Both the position numbers and the translations under genes were made by a program. Shown piece by piece: positions 10,570-21,386 of a stretch of 64,000 nucleotides of DNA (the first letter of the stretch is position 1; every line of letters begins with the position of its first letter). The stretch is from Morchella semilibera (taxonomy: Eukaryota > Ascomycota > Pezizomycetes > Pezizales > Morchellaceae): the NCBI GenBank assembly GCA_009192285.1, contig CM018603.1:5205613-5269612 (forward strand), given 5' to 3'. The notes below the pieces were generated by a model. The model saw only the letters and a program-made list of their open reading frames with translations. It made no database searches and had not been told where the DNA came from.

Positions 10570-11686
10570 ATATCACGGCGTGGAGCATACTTGGCGATGT
10601 TGTGTGAAGAAGGATTAGTCAGGGTTTTCTAGAGTGTTCTATGAGGTTCTGTTACAGAGATTATATGATTTAATGTTGCGCATGTATTTCTAATAGAAAG
10701 ATTGAGTCCTTGGAGTTCTACGGGTTTCTATGGTATAAGTCAAAGAAGAGATTTTGGGGCTATATATAGGGAGCTCTCTCTCTCGCTTGTAGGGTTTCTC
10801 TTTCTTTCCTTTCTTCTTCACGCAACCTTCTTGTCCTTTTAGTCAATTTATACTTTAGGAACCTAAACTCCGTGTGACGGAGTAACCCGACGCAAAGAAG
10901 AAGATGACAATGATGACGCAGAGGGACTCGAGGAGCACAGTGTACTCGACGAGGGGGCCGATGAAGACAGGGACAACGCCGGGCAGGCACAAGCACAGGC
11001 ACCGGCGAAGACAAAGGCAAGAGCAAGGGCACAAGAGCACAGAGCAGGGAGGGTGAGGACCGAATGGACCTCAACGAGAACAATGAGGGATACTATGAGT
11101 TTCCTCTTGTCAGAGGATCGAGTCTTTGGTACGAGAGGCTATGGCTTTAGAAATAGGAGTAGATTCCTATGTACCGAGATAATAGGAAGACGAGACAGAG
11201 AGAAAAGAAAGAAAGAACTAAGGAAAACATCTATCCCCGCTATTTAACACACCTCCTCCACTAGTCCGCTATGACTCACACTCTCGCTCATAGAACCTCA
11301 TAGAAACCCGTCGCTACCACACCTCGTAATCCTCCCCACCATCTCCGCTATTCTACATTACCAATCCATCACGCCATCGAACCTCCTAGAACCTAATGAC
11401 GACAGCCTCCACCTCGTACTTCCCACTCTCGCTTATCATTACCTTAACAACCACAATCGTGCATCGCCTACCGAACTGTCGGGACGACTGCCAAGACGCC
11501 GGGACACTCCGCCAAGACATTCTTGATATCCCCTGAAGGACTTCAGGAGCTCCCATAGTCTCCGTGCCTTCTCTTACCTCGCCCTTTGCTCATAGTTACC
11601 CCTACGTCCCGCTTCGCTCCACTTCACCTTGTCTCGGCTGTATGCCTTAGCCTACCTCAATCCTAGTCTCCGCCAAGCCCCGTGAT
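10570..11686 (+). repeat. Solo LTR, family 2, interrupted by a family-1 LTR
   Basis: Flanked by a perfect 5-bp duplication ACTGA (10565-10569 and 11687-11691). The ends are ATATCACGGCG... and ...CCCCGTGAT. After subtracting the nested insertion and its duplicated target, the LTR is about 478 bp, close in size and in its first bases (TATCACGG) to the 488-bp LTR of the gypsy element at 18645, so the two are probably related. A TATATATAGGGAG promoter-like block lies near 10760. Confidence 0.75.
10873..11506 (+). repeat. Solo LTR, family 1, nested in the family-2 LTR
   Basis: The 634-bp LTR starts TGTGACGGAGTAACCCGACG and ends GACGCCGGGACA. It is flanked by a perfect target duplication CTCCG (10868-10872 and 11507-11511). 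TG...CA ends plus a 5-bp duplication identify it as an LTR-retrotransposon insertion that lost its interior by LTR-LTR recombination. ORFs inside it are not genes. Confidence 0.9.
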
Positions 11687-11691
11687 ACTGA

Positions 11692-12874
11692 ACCTTGGCT
11701 ATTGCAATTACTTAACCTGAATCTTATCAACTATGCTATCAGAGAATATATTAATATATTATTTGAGCTATGTTGAATCGCCAGAGAAGAAAATCATCAA
11801 AAAATTGGTGAGGAAAGGGCACCATGGAAAAGAATCATAAAAAGGTATCATGAAAATGAAAAGACATCATGGAAATGAATCCGAGTGTCTTTTACAAATG
11901 CATAACCTCTAAACGAATCAAAAGATTCATTTACCAAAACTTATTGTGTGGAAACGAATCAAAAGATTCATTTACATATCTGATAGAAGGGAGCCTATGA
12001 GCTGTAATGAAAAATTCAAGGCAAAATAAAACCTATTCAGGTCTCGACTCGTCCCATGTCGTACACATAACTTAGATTCAAGTTACAAACAAACCCCCGA
12101 CGAACTGTGGCAAAATCTGCAAGGCAACAGACTTAGTGACTATGCCCTTAAATATGAAGCGCTGCATTCTGCGAGTCTCAACAACCCAAGGGATAATGTT
12201 GTCACACCATAAAATATTACCTGGTCACATGCCTCAGTTATGAACATGGAAAGCACGATAACCAAGCTTCCAGACTTCCTAGCTATAAATCTCCTGGTAC
12301 CTCATATACATCTCGTACTCCTAACACATTTACACCACTCCCAGTGTGTTCCATACATAAATCATACCACCACATACTTCCGCCATAAGCATAGCCGTCC
12401 TATGCAGCATTGTTGACACGCTAATAGGAGCGCAAGTAGTCACCAAACATGTTACTCACGGAGGTCATGCCCACTTTCACCTGGAACATAGCTTTGACCC
12501 ACTCTGTTACCTCGACCTGAACAAGAGTATTGCAGAAATGACGCTATACTGACGTTAGTAGTTGTCTACAGGCATATGCAGGTAAGAAGGATTACCTGAT
12601 AAGGCCTGTAATCATTGTTGTGGTAGACAAGAAAGCAGTGCTCGTTATATACATTCTTCTGGCCGTAATTGAACCTGCTATCAATCTGGACACCGTAGCT
12701 ACCCTCTATTTTATCAATCAGTAAGGTATCTAGATCAGGAAAATGAGCAATGAGAAAATTATTATCTTAACGATAGCCTTTCTGATTCTGGACATATGCC
12801 CAGCAGCACTAGAGCTAGAAATGTACCAGTCTTTCTGGACGAACATAAGGAGATTGACATTGCCCTTGAAGATA
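11692..12874. other. AT-rich repeat-derived DNA, no gene recognised
   Basis: No coding region or RNA gene was seen. The short repeated phrase ACGAATCAAAAGATTCATTTA occurs twice near 11910-11975. Confidence 0.5.
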
Positions 12875-13011
12875 CATCAGCAAACTCAACTTGTGACTGG
12901 AGTCTCCCAACAGTCTCCCAGGTCTCATGAGAGTCTCCTGAGACCCCCAGATATTTTTTGAGCCTCCTGAGGCTCAGGAGACATCAGGAAACAAATGAAG
13001 TCTTGCTGATG
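12875..13011 (+). mobile_element. MITE copy 3 (CATCAGCAA family)
   Basis: Full-length copy. Here the inverted repeat can be extended to ACATCAGCAA / TTGCTGATGT. Confidence 0.85.
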
Positions 13012-13845
13012 TACCTCCGTAGTGGACGGTGTAGTACACCTAAGACTCCTTGGAGAAGAAATGGCTTCAGGTAATTTTACGGCAGGTCTCCTCGCTTTTG
13101 CTGTTATGAGCGGAGACTCTAACGATATTGTCGGCAGTGAGGCAGTTTCAGCAGACATATTGGTTGCCTGAAATGTTTGAAAAGAAGTTTGAAGATATTG
13201 TTAGTTTGGTGTTGGGGGTATGTAGATTGTGTTTTCTGCGTGAAGTGTTGAAGTGAAGTATGTGTAAATTGTTGGGGCTGCGGTGTAGATGATTTATATA
13301 CTCTTTACCATAGTCTACGCTGTCCTTTTGCTACTCGAGATTCAGCGTGAATGCAGTGTCTTCGAAGAACCAAGACAAGTTTGGAGAGCTACAGTGATTA
13401 TGACAAGGGTTCTCTGAGTTAAAACGCCATCCAATGTGATTGCGCAACAAACCAGCTAGCTGTGCGTCTGCTTAGGTGCCTATATATCAATAGTAGACTT
13501 TTGATCATTAATTCCGCTAACATTGTCAAATCGACCAGTCTGCGCATTGGATCAATTCATAGCCATTATTGGGTGCTACTTTTTGTCGAAGGCCGGGTTT
13601 AAACCATGGTTTCCATGCGGTTAATAACTGAGAGATTGAAATTATCTGCATCATTCTGATAGACGTCGTCCAACAAATAAGAGGAGAAAAAAAAATACAC
13701 CGACTTCACATATACACTTATATTGTTTGCTTCTGAATAACATAGTATACAGTACGATATCTAAGTATCTCATACCAACGAAAGAACGTTTTACGATCAA
13801 ACCCCACCATCAATACTCATGTAATTGGCGAAGGTAGGCAGAACA
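13012..13845. other. AT-rich DNA, no gene recognised
   Basis: No supported coding region, RNA or repeat family was recognised in this stretch. Confidence 0.5.
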
Positions 13846-13981
13846 CATCAGCAAACTCAACTTGTGACTGAAGTCTCCCAATAGTCTCCCGAGTCTCCTG
13901 AGAGTCTTCCCAGACTCCCGGATATTTTTTGAGTCTCCTGAAGCTTAGGAGACATTAGGAGACAATTGAAGTTTTGCTGAT
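13846..13981 (+). mobile_element. MITE copy 4 (CATCAGCAA family)
   Basis: Nearly full-length copy with some C-to-T type changes. It abuts a fragment of family-2 LTR in reverse orientation (13982-14050). Confidence 0.8.
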
Positions 13982-14079
13982 ACATTGAAAATCCTGACTA
14001 ATCTTTCTTTCCTCGACGTCGCTAGGTACTCTCTATGCCGTATTATTGCAACCTATCGTATATGTTGGTATTGCACCAG

Positions 14080-14707
14080 TGTGACGGAATAACTAGGAGA
14101 GGTAGCGGAAGACAATGACAATGTAGAAGGACTTGATGAGTACAACAAGTACAACGAGGACACTAACGAAGACACAGACAACACCGGGCACACAGACACC
14201 GGCACCGGCGAGTGTAAAGGCAAAGGCAAAGGCAAAAAGACACAAGACAAGTAGAGTGAGAACCCAATGGACCTTAACGGGAACAATGAAAGGTGATATA
14301 AGTTTCCTTGTTGCTGAGAACAGAGTTCGAGGTTAGGGAAATAATGGATCAGAGATAAAAGTATATTCCTATGTATCGAGATAAAAAGCAGATGGGACAG
14401 AGAGAAAAGAAAGAAAAAACTACAGGAAAAATCTATCCGTGCTATTTAACATCCTCTTCCACCAGTCTGCTATAACTCATACCTCAACCCATAGAATTCC
14501 ACCAAAAACCTGTTACTACTATACCTCGTATTCCTTTCCACTATCTTCTCTGCTTACATTACAAATCCATCATGCCATCAAATCTCATAGAACCTAATGA
14601 CGTCAACCTCACCTCCCCTCAATCCCTCCTTGCTTAACATTACTTCATTAGTCACAATAGCCCTTCGACTACCGAGCCCTCGGAACTGATACCAAGACGT
14701 TAGGATG
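14080..14707 (+). repeat. Solo LTR, family 1 (diverged)
   Basis: 628 bp flanked by the perfect 5-bp duplication ACCAG (14075-14079 and 14708-14712). It starts TGTGACGGAATAAC. The 3' end has changed from the family CCGGGACA to a transition-rich variant, fitting an older, mutated copy. Confidence 0.85.
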
Positions 14708-14921
14708 ACCAGTAACTAACTTTATCTATTATTAATTCTCTTTAATATCAATAAATGGGAATATATACCATAACATATAAAAATATTTTCTTATAAATAA
14801 ATTTGACTTGGGAAATAGACCTTCGCCTGTATTAGGTGATTTACATTGAAAACCTTGATGGCAAAGTTATATAAGATCATAATATAGCATAATTAGTCAT
14901 TTAGCAATTACTTAACAAGTA

Positions 14922-15025
14922 CATCAGCAAAATTTCATTTGTTTCATGATGTCTCCTGAGTCTCAGGTGACTCTCAGGAGACCAGGGAAACTGTTGGGAG
15001 ACTCCAGTCATAAATTGGGTTGATA
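14922..15025 (-). mobile_element. MITE copy 5 (internally deleted)
   Basis: About 104 bp. Both ends are recognisable, but roughly 30 bp of the interior palindromic section is missing. Confidence 0.75.
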
Positions 15026-15558
15026 ATGTACTTGTTTTTTATTATATATATACGTATGAGCTTTCTTTTACAAATGTACCGTATATTGTCATTCTCCAGT
15101 GTTCATCGATGATATTTTATTCTATCAATCATTATTGGAAACTCGTATACATTAAGAATCTCTGAATTTAGCGTCAGGAAATTCACCATATCTTACAGCT
15201 TTATACGTATAGCTAATACAGTTGACTTGTGCTCTGATATAATCACAAGTAATAATATAGTTACTACCTTTCTCAGTCATCGAATATTGAATCTACAATT
15301 GATTAGCAACTTTTTATCAATTAATTAAATGTAACTATATTCTATGAGTAAGTAAAAAACTTGAGTTCAACAAATAAGTTGGGCCAAAATGTATAATATG
15401 TCGAATACCCATCTCAAATATTTGAAATATTGGGGAAATACTTTATAATGTTGAATATATTCTACAGTCATGTACGTCCAATACTAAAACATGTAAACTC
15501 TGTAGTTACAACTGTATTGTATTGCTCTGTATTTTATTGAAAATTGATTAGCAAGTAC
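15026..15558. other. Very AT-rich DNA, no gene recognised
   Basis: No supported feature was seen between MITE copies 5 and 6. Confidence 0.5.
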
Positions 15559-15695
15559 CATCAGCAAGACTTCATTTGTCTCCTGATGTTTCCTGAGTCT
15601 CATGAGACTCAAAAATTATCCAGGAGTCTCAGGAGACTCTCAGGAGACCCGGGAGACTGTTGGGAGACTCCAGTCACAAGTTGAGTTTGCTGATG
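15559..15695 (-). mobile_element. MITE copy 6 (CATCAGCAA family)
   Basis: Full-length copy with intact ends. Confidence 0.85.
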
Positions 15696-15992
15696 ACTAG
15701 CCAAATACGTAATGAAATTATAATACCGGAGTTGTTCATTTGTACCACCATTGAATTAAAAATATTACTTTCCTCCTCGAAAAACATATTTGTCGAAAGA
15801 TTTAATTCGTTACATTTTTCTAGTAGAGAACCTGCTTCAAAAATAGTCCCACAACTACAATTATTATGTTGGGTAATTACTTGCTAAGTACTTATTAACC
15901 AATTTCTAGTAATCAGATAGAAAGCTTTTTACTTTTGCATTTGAAATGGGGTTGGTAATAGGTAATTCTAATGGGACGAGTTCGGGTTCAGA

Positions 15993-16339
15993 TATCCCAG
16001 CGTCTTGCCTAGATTCCGACAGTTCGGTATACGCAACGCTGTAGTAACTAATAGAGTTGTTTTAAACGAGGAAGGGATGAAATAAGGTAAGGTTGTAGTT
16101 ATTAGATTCTATGAGATTCAATGACGTGATAAAATTGTAATATAAATAATAAAGATAGTAGGGAGGAATGCAAGGTATGGTAGTAATAGGTTTTCTATGA
16201 GATTGCATGTATCGAGGTATGAGTCATAATGGACTAACAGGGGAGAGTGTTAAATAGTGAAAATGTTTCCTTTAGTTCTTTCTTTCTTTTCTCTCTGTCT
16301 CATCTTCCCGTGATCTCACCACATAGGAATATACCCTTA
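15993..16339 (-). repeat. Truncated LTR, family 1 (inverted)
   Basis: In reverse complement this matches the 3' half of the family-1 LTR. It breaks off exactly where MITE copy 7 begins, and the LTR does not resume after the MITE. Confidence 0.7.
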
Positions 16340-16476
16340 CATCAACAAAACTTCATTTGTTTCCTGATGTCTCCTGAGCCTCAGGAGACTCAAAGATTAT
16401 CCGAAAATCTCAGCAAACTTTCAGGAGATCCGGGAGACTATTAGAAGACTTCAATCACAAGTTGAGTTTGCTGATG
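16340..16476 (-). mobile_element. MITE copy 7 (CATCAGCAA family)
   Basis: Full-length, mutated copy located at the break in the truncated family-1 LTR. Confidence 0.8.
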
Positions 16477-17141
16477 TATATAGATAATTGATTAACAGGT
16501 ATATAAGCTCTGTTTGTTGTCTAGCTTTTATGGTAAGTATCATGAAGCTACTAAAACTACCTACAAAGCGAAATGAAAATAATAATGCAAGGTATTTCAG
16601 TAAGATTGCATTTATCTCCTGATATTTTTTTAGTTTCAACAGATTCAGGGAACAATCATAAAACTTAGGAGACTGTCAAGAGATTGTAGTCTACTATTAG
16701 TAAAATTAAATTTAAACTTTTTTTATTTTACTGAGAAACTTTCTAATCAATTTCATTTTTCTATTGATTGTATATTTTTTGACTGCTATAACGACTCCAA
16801 CTTTCAAGTCAATAAAAGCATTAACAGATTTCAAATGGATAGATTCCTTATTTTTTTAATTTTATTTTCTTCCTACTCCTATATATAATTTTCCTTTTCA
16901 TTATTAGAGTCAGTAACATGTTCAGTAGATATATAGCTCTTATTATTATCAGTCTTTTCCCCTGAAACTGTACCTGACTTCACAATTTCTCTGCCGTTAT
17001 TTTCCTCCTCGTTATAGCCTCTATCAATTACAATTCCATTAGGTATTTAATTGAAACAACTAAAGTTGAATGTACCTATACATCTCTTAAAAAGCTTAAT
17101 AGCTCTTTTGTTTTGAGATCTTTTAACTTTAAGTCTAGTAA
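16477..17141. other. AT-rich DNA with a decayed MITE trace, no gene
   Basis: Around 16600-16700 the words GATTGCATTTATCTCCTGAT and AGGAGACTGTCAAGAGA resemble a strongly decayed MITE. Nothing else was recognised. Confidence 0.4.
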
Positions 17142-17278
17142 CATCAGCAAACTCAACTTGTGACTGGAGTCTCCCAACAGTCTCCCAGGTCTCCTGAGAG
17201 TCTCCTGAGACCCCTGGATATTTTCTGAGTCTCCTGAGGCTCAGGAGACATCAGGAGACAAATGAAGTCTTGCTGATG
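17142..17278 (+). mobile_element. MITE copy 8 (CATCAGCAA family, best conserved)
   Basis: 137 bp with the cleanest sequence of the family. The central hairpin GAGTCTCCTGAGGCTCAGGA is perfect. Confidence 0.9.
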
Positions 17279-17509
17279 AAAGTGAAAACGAAAAACATGA
17301 GATTGAATATTTGAGGTGTTACTAAAAACAGTACAACAAATATCAATACCAAAAGTCATGGTTATAGCAAATAGAAACTTTTAACATCTAAAAGTGAGAG
17401 TGATACGCATTCTTGATTGCATTTGGTTGAACATATTTTAGATGCCTTTAAGTCGAATACACTATAAATTACTCACTGACTGTTCCTAGTTGGATACTAT
17501 GAATCTCTT

Positions 17510-17634
17510 CATCAACAAGATTGCATTTGTTTCCTGATATTTTTTCAGTTTTAGAAGATTTAATAAACTTTTAGGAAACCCAAAAAAATTTCAAGATATT
17601 ATCAGGCGACTGTTAGAAGCTTCTCAGGAAACTG
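17510..17634 (-). mobile_element. MITE copy 9 (strongly decayed)
   Basis: Starts CATCAACAAGATTGCATTTG and keeps scattered family words. The right boundary is uncertain. Confidence 0.45.
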
Positions 17635-17751
17635 CATCAGGAAACCCAACTTGTATCTGGAGTCTCCCAACAGTCTCCAGAGTCCCCTAAAAGTCTCTTG
17701 AGACTCCAGGATATTTTTTGAATTTCCTGAAACATCAGGAGACAAAGGAAG
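17635..17751 (+). mobile_element. MITE copy 10, right end removed by a family-1 LTR
   Basis: The copy runs from CATCAGGAAACCCAACTTGT to the family word GACAAAGGAAG and then stops at the first base of the LTR at 17752. About 11 terminal bases are missing. Confidence 0.75.
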
Positions 17752-18386
17752 TGTGACAGAGTAATCCGACGCAAAGAAGAAGATGACAATGATGACGCAA
17801 ATAGGCTCGAAGAGCACAGTCTACGCAACGAGGAAACCGACGAAGACAGAGACAATTCCGGGCTGGCACAACCACAGGCACCGGTGAAGGCAAAGGCAAG
17901 GGCAAAGGCACAGGAACGCAGAGCAGGGAGAGTGAGGACCAGATGGACCTCAACGAGAACGATAAGGGATACTATAAATGTCCTCTCGTTAGAGGATCAA
18001 GTATTTGGTACGAGAGACTATGGCTTAGAAATAGGAGTAGATTCCTATGTACCGAGATAGTAACAGGAAGACGAGACAGAGAGAAAAGAAAGAAAAAACT
18101 AAGGAAAACTTCTGTCCCCGCTATTTAACATATCTCCTCCACTAGTCCGCTATGACTCACACTTTCACTCATAGAAACTCATAGAAACCCGTCGCTACCA
18201 CACTTCGTATTCCTCCCCACCATCTCCGCTATTTACATTACCAATCCATCACGCCATCAAACCTCCTAGAACCCAATGATGACACCCCTTCCTCAGCATA
18301 CCTCCTTCTCGCTTACCATTACCCCAACAACCACAACAGCGCTTCGACTACCGAACTTTCGGAACCAATGCCAAGACGCCGGGACA
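17752..18386 (+). repeat. Solo LTR, family 1, with mismatched flanks
   Basis: The 635-bp LTR starts TGTGACAGAGTAATCC and ends GACGCCGGGACA. The flanking 5-mers are GGAAG and AGTCT. The left flank is one MITE cut near its right end and the right flank is another MITE cut near its left end. This indicates recombination between LTRs of two separate insertions rather than a single insertion. Confidence 0.85.
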
Positions 18387-18497
18387 AGTCTCCTAACAGT
18401 CTCCCGGGTCTCTTGAGAGTCTACTGAGATTCCTGGATATTTTTTGAGACTCCTGAAGCTTAGGAAACATCAGGAAACAAATGAAGTCTTGCTGCTG
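18387..18497 (+). mobile_element. MITE copy 11, left end removed by a family-1 LTR
   Basis: Begins at AGTCTCCTAACAGTCTCCC, about 26 bases into the family consensus, and runs to GTCTTGCTGCTG. Confidence 0.75.
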
Positions 18498-18578
18498 AAT
18501 CCAAGAGAGCATGGAAAGCTATTTCGGAATCAAGGTTAGAGTTATATCTTGCTCTCTAACAAAGCTTTATTTATTAAT

Positions 18579-18644
18579 ATAAAATAGATGGATCAAGGGA
18601 TATGGCTGTTGAAACACGTTGTAGAGATGGTACCGCTGATGACG
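18579..18644 (+). pseudogene. Pogo/Fot1-like transposase remnant, part upstream of the gypsy insertion
   Basis: The frame reading DGSRDMAVETRCRDGTADD up to 18644 continues in frame at 25392 as AASMIIYRSENS once the 5-bp duplication is counted once. This is the segment just before the central DDE core in Fot1-like transposases. A TAA at 18575-18577 breaks the frame further upstream, and earlier parts of the gene are not recognisable. Confidence 0.6.
18640..18644 (+). repeat. Target-site duplication (left) of the gypsy element
   Basis: TGACG, identical to 25387-25391. Confidence 0.9.
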
Positions 18645-19132
18645 TATCACGGCTCCGCCTCCTGCACCTCGCCTTCCGCCAAGGCGTCTTCGGAACAAGG
18701 TTGTTGGATAGTATCGGTCGATTTCGGAAGTAGAATGATGGATTAGGAAGGAGCTCAGGTGATAGAATATAAGCACTAGGAAAGATGGGGTAGTATCGGG
18801 TTAGAGGTATGGGTATCAGAACTAGTATGGGTGGTACGGAAGTGGGGGAGGTTCTATGGGATTCTATGGTTATGAGTCAGCGGTGTGACGGGGTAGTTGT
18901 ATATATAGTGTTTGTTCTTTCCTATGTTTCTGCCTCTCTAGGCAACGTCTTCTTTCTGTTAGCAATATATTACTTTGGCTCCAGCCCTTCTGCCTGTGCC
19001 TCGTTCCAGAACCTGCCCCTGACCCCGAACCTGAATCTGCCTCGCCTCGGGTATCTCCTGAGCCGACCCCGTCCTTGTCTCTGTTCCTGAATCCACCCGG
19101 CTTTGCCCTTGAACCGACCCTGCCCCGTTAGA
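18645..19132 (+). repeat. 5' LTR of the gypsy element
   Basis: 488 bp, starting TATCACGGCTCCGCC and ending CCCCGTTAGA. It contains a TATATATAG block near 18902. Same length as the 3' LTR. The terminal bases are not the usual TG...CA. Confidence 0.85.
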
Positions 19133-19170
19133 CTACGTTGCCCTCACTGTTTGGCTCCCGAGATACTACT

Positions 19171-20646
19171 ATGGTAGCCTCCAGATCTTCATTTATTATT
19201 GCTCCTTCACCTGTTATTACCGAACGGATCGCTAACAGCGATGTGGTTCCTACCACTTGGGCTGCTCCTGAGGATGTTCAAGCTTTCTCTAATCAATACG
19301 ACCATGACAAGGCCCTTCTCTTCGATCTTCTGGGGTATAATATCTTTCGCATTAGACATGAGAGAGACTTGGCCCGTTTCGAGAGAGACACGGCCTTGAA
19401 CACCGCCTCCGTTATCCCTGATCTTGAACAGCAAATTACGAACCTAGAGAGCCAACTCACAGAGGTCCGCCAGCTCAATACTTTGCTGTCTGCCCAGGCT
19501 TCTGCTCCTCCCGCTGTTCCTCCTGTTCCTCCTGCTGCTCCTGCTGCTGCTCCTGCTGTTCCTCCACCTCCGGCCGCTTCTCCTGTCGTTCCCCCAGTAG
19601 TTCCTCCTCCGGCCGCTGTTGCTCCTCGCTCCGAGAAGGTCCCTGACCCACCTAAGTTTGACGGTAAGCGAGAGGAACTTGGCCCCTTTGTTACCCAACT
19701 TCGTCTTAAGATGCTCGCCAACCGTGATCGTTTCTCCGCCGCCCAAGCCCGCCTTGCCTATGCCATTAATCTTCTCTCTGGTCGTGCTCTGGCCCAAGTA
19801 ATGCCCCTCGTGGTTGGAGGACACATCGATCTGGAAGATATTGAGGCCCTGATTACTATTCTGGAAACCGCCTTTGGAGATCCAGACCGCACTGCCACCG
19901 CTGAACGAGAACTCGAACGTCTTACCCAAGGCAGCCGAGACTTCTCTACTTACTTCGCTGAGTTCCAACGTTTGGCTGCTGAGATTAGATGGAACAATGA
20001 GGACAAGAAACATGCACTTACTCAGGGCCTCTCTCGCGAGCTCTGCTCCACCATGATTCACCACGATGTCCCTGCCGCTACTTCGGAATATGTTCTTTTG
20101 CTCCAAAAGTTGGATAACAGACTCCGGGATGCTCGTGCCAGAGATCGCTCCTCTCCCTTTGCCGCCCGCCAACCCTTTGCTTCTCCTGCTCCTGCTCGTG
20201 CCCCTGCCCCTGCCTCTGTTGCCCCTACTCCTCACCCCTCTTATTCTCCCGGTGGTGCGGTGCCAATGGATCTCTCTGATGCCCGCCGTCCTCAACGATG
20301 TGGCCCTATTACCCCCGCTGAACGCGCCCGTCGTGCCGCTCAAGGACTCTGCATGTATTGCGGAAGTCCTAGGCATTTTGCTGCCGAATGTCCCGCTCGC
20401 CCCAATGCTCGCCCTGCTCGTGTTTGTACTACTTCTGAGGTCGGTGTACCTCTGGTTATGTCTGGGGCCGGTGCGCCCCCTGCTGTTAATAATACTTCTC
20501 ATCCTTCTTCTTCTCCGGGTTATGTTTTTGAGTTTCCTTTTGGTGCTTCTTCTTCTTCTGGTTCTGGTGCTTTAGGTTTAGGTTCTCCCGGTGCGATGTC
20601 TGCTACTGCCCCGGATCAGTCGGGTTTTCACGAGGACCTGTCTTAG
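19171..20646 (+). CDS. gag polyprotein of the gypsy element
   Basis: The frame is open from before 19138, but the first ATG is at 19171, giving about 491 residues; the TTG at 19138 is not a convincing start. N-terminal region with a coiled-coil-like stretch, then a proline/alanine-rich linker (about 19500-19630), then a Retrotrans_gag capsid domain (about 19650-20130, with PKFDGKREELGPFVTQL and ELERLTQGSRDFSTYFAEFQ), then a CCHC zinc knuckle CMYCGSPRHFAAEC (about 20350-20395) that binds the RNA genome. The capsid would form the virus-like particle. The frame is intact. The pol frame is offset by -1 and is open across the end of gag, so expression by -1 frameshifting is plausible, though no slippery site was identified. 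Confidence 0.85.
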   Translation: MVASRSSFIIAPSPVITERIANSDVVPTTWAAPEDVQAFSNQYDHDKALLFDLLGYNIFRIRHERDLARFERDTALNTASVIPDLEQQITNLESQLTEVRQLNTLLSAQASAPPAVPPVPPAAPAAAPAVPPPPAASPVVPPVVPPPAAVAPRSEKVPDPPKFDGKREELGPFVTQLRLKMLANRDRFSAAQARLAYAINLLSGRALAQVMPLVVGGHIDLEDIEALITILETAFGDPDRTATAERELERLTQGSRDFSTYFAEFQRLAAEIRWNNEDKKHALTQGLSRELCSTMIHHDVPAATSEYVLLLQKLDNRLRDARARDRSSPFAARQPFASPAPARAPAPASVAPTPHPSYSPGGAVPMDLSDARRPQRCGPITPAERARRAAQGLCMYCGSPRHFAAECPARPNARPARVCTTSEVGVPLVMSGAGAPPAVNNTSHPSSSPGYVFEFPFGASSSSGSGALGLGSPGAMSATAPDQSGFHEDLS

Positions 20647-20754
20647 GTGGCTTAGGCCAGGTCTCCTCTCTTTCTTTGTCTGCTTCTGCTGCTTCTGGTG
20701 TCTCTGGTGAGAAGGTCTCGGATAACGATCATCTTGTTGTTTCATGTATTGTAT

Positions 20755-21386
20755 TGTGACGGAGTAACCCGACGCAAAGAAGAAGATGATAATGATAACG
20801 CAAATAGACTCGAGGAGCACAGTCTCCGTGACGAGGTAACTGACGAAGACAGAGACGACACCGGGCAGCAACAGACACAGGTACCGGCAAAGGCAAAGGC
20901 AAGGGCAAAGACACAAGAGCGCAAGGCAGGGAGAGTGAGGACCGAATGGACCTCAACGGGAACGATGAGAGGTACTATGGTTTTCCTCGTTGGAGGACAG
21001 AATCTTGGATACGTGAGGCTATGGCTTGAGAATAGGAGTGGATTCCTATGTACCGAGATGACAGGAAGACGAGACAGAGAGAAAAGAAAGAAAGAACTAA
21101 GGAAAACATCTATCCCCGCTATTTAACACACCTCCTCCACTAGTCCACTATGACTCACACTTTCGCTTATAGAACCTCATAGAAACCCGTCGCTACCACA
21201 CCTCGTAATCCTCCCCACCATCTTCGCTATTCTACATTACCAATCCATCACGCCATCGAACCTCCCAGAACCTAATGACGACAACCTCCACCTCGCACTC
21301 CCCACTTCTCGCTTAACATTACCCTAACCACCACAACCGTGCATCGTCTACCGAACTATCGGAACAAATGTCAAGATGCCGGGACA
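20755..21386 (+). repeat. Solo LTR, family 1, nested in the gypsy element
   Basis: 632 bp, starting TGTGACGGAGTAACCCGACG and ending GATGCCGGGACA. Perfect duplication TGTAT on both sides (20750-20754, 21387-21391). Removing the LTR and one duplicate leaves the gypsy gag-pol junction open in the pol frame, proving secondary insertion. ORFs inside it are not genes. Confidence 0.92.

Noticed and set aside
10760-11247. ORFs within the LTR-family copies (also 17602-18128, 20578-21126)
   Set aside because: They recur only because the LTR is repeated; LTRs of this family show no conserved protein.
19293-20502. Antisense ORFs (142 and 352 codons) over gag
   Set aside because: Shadow frames of the proline/alanine-rich gag; the plus frame has capsid and zinc-knuckle motifs.
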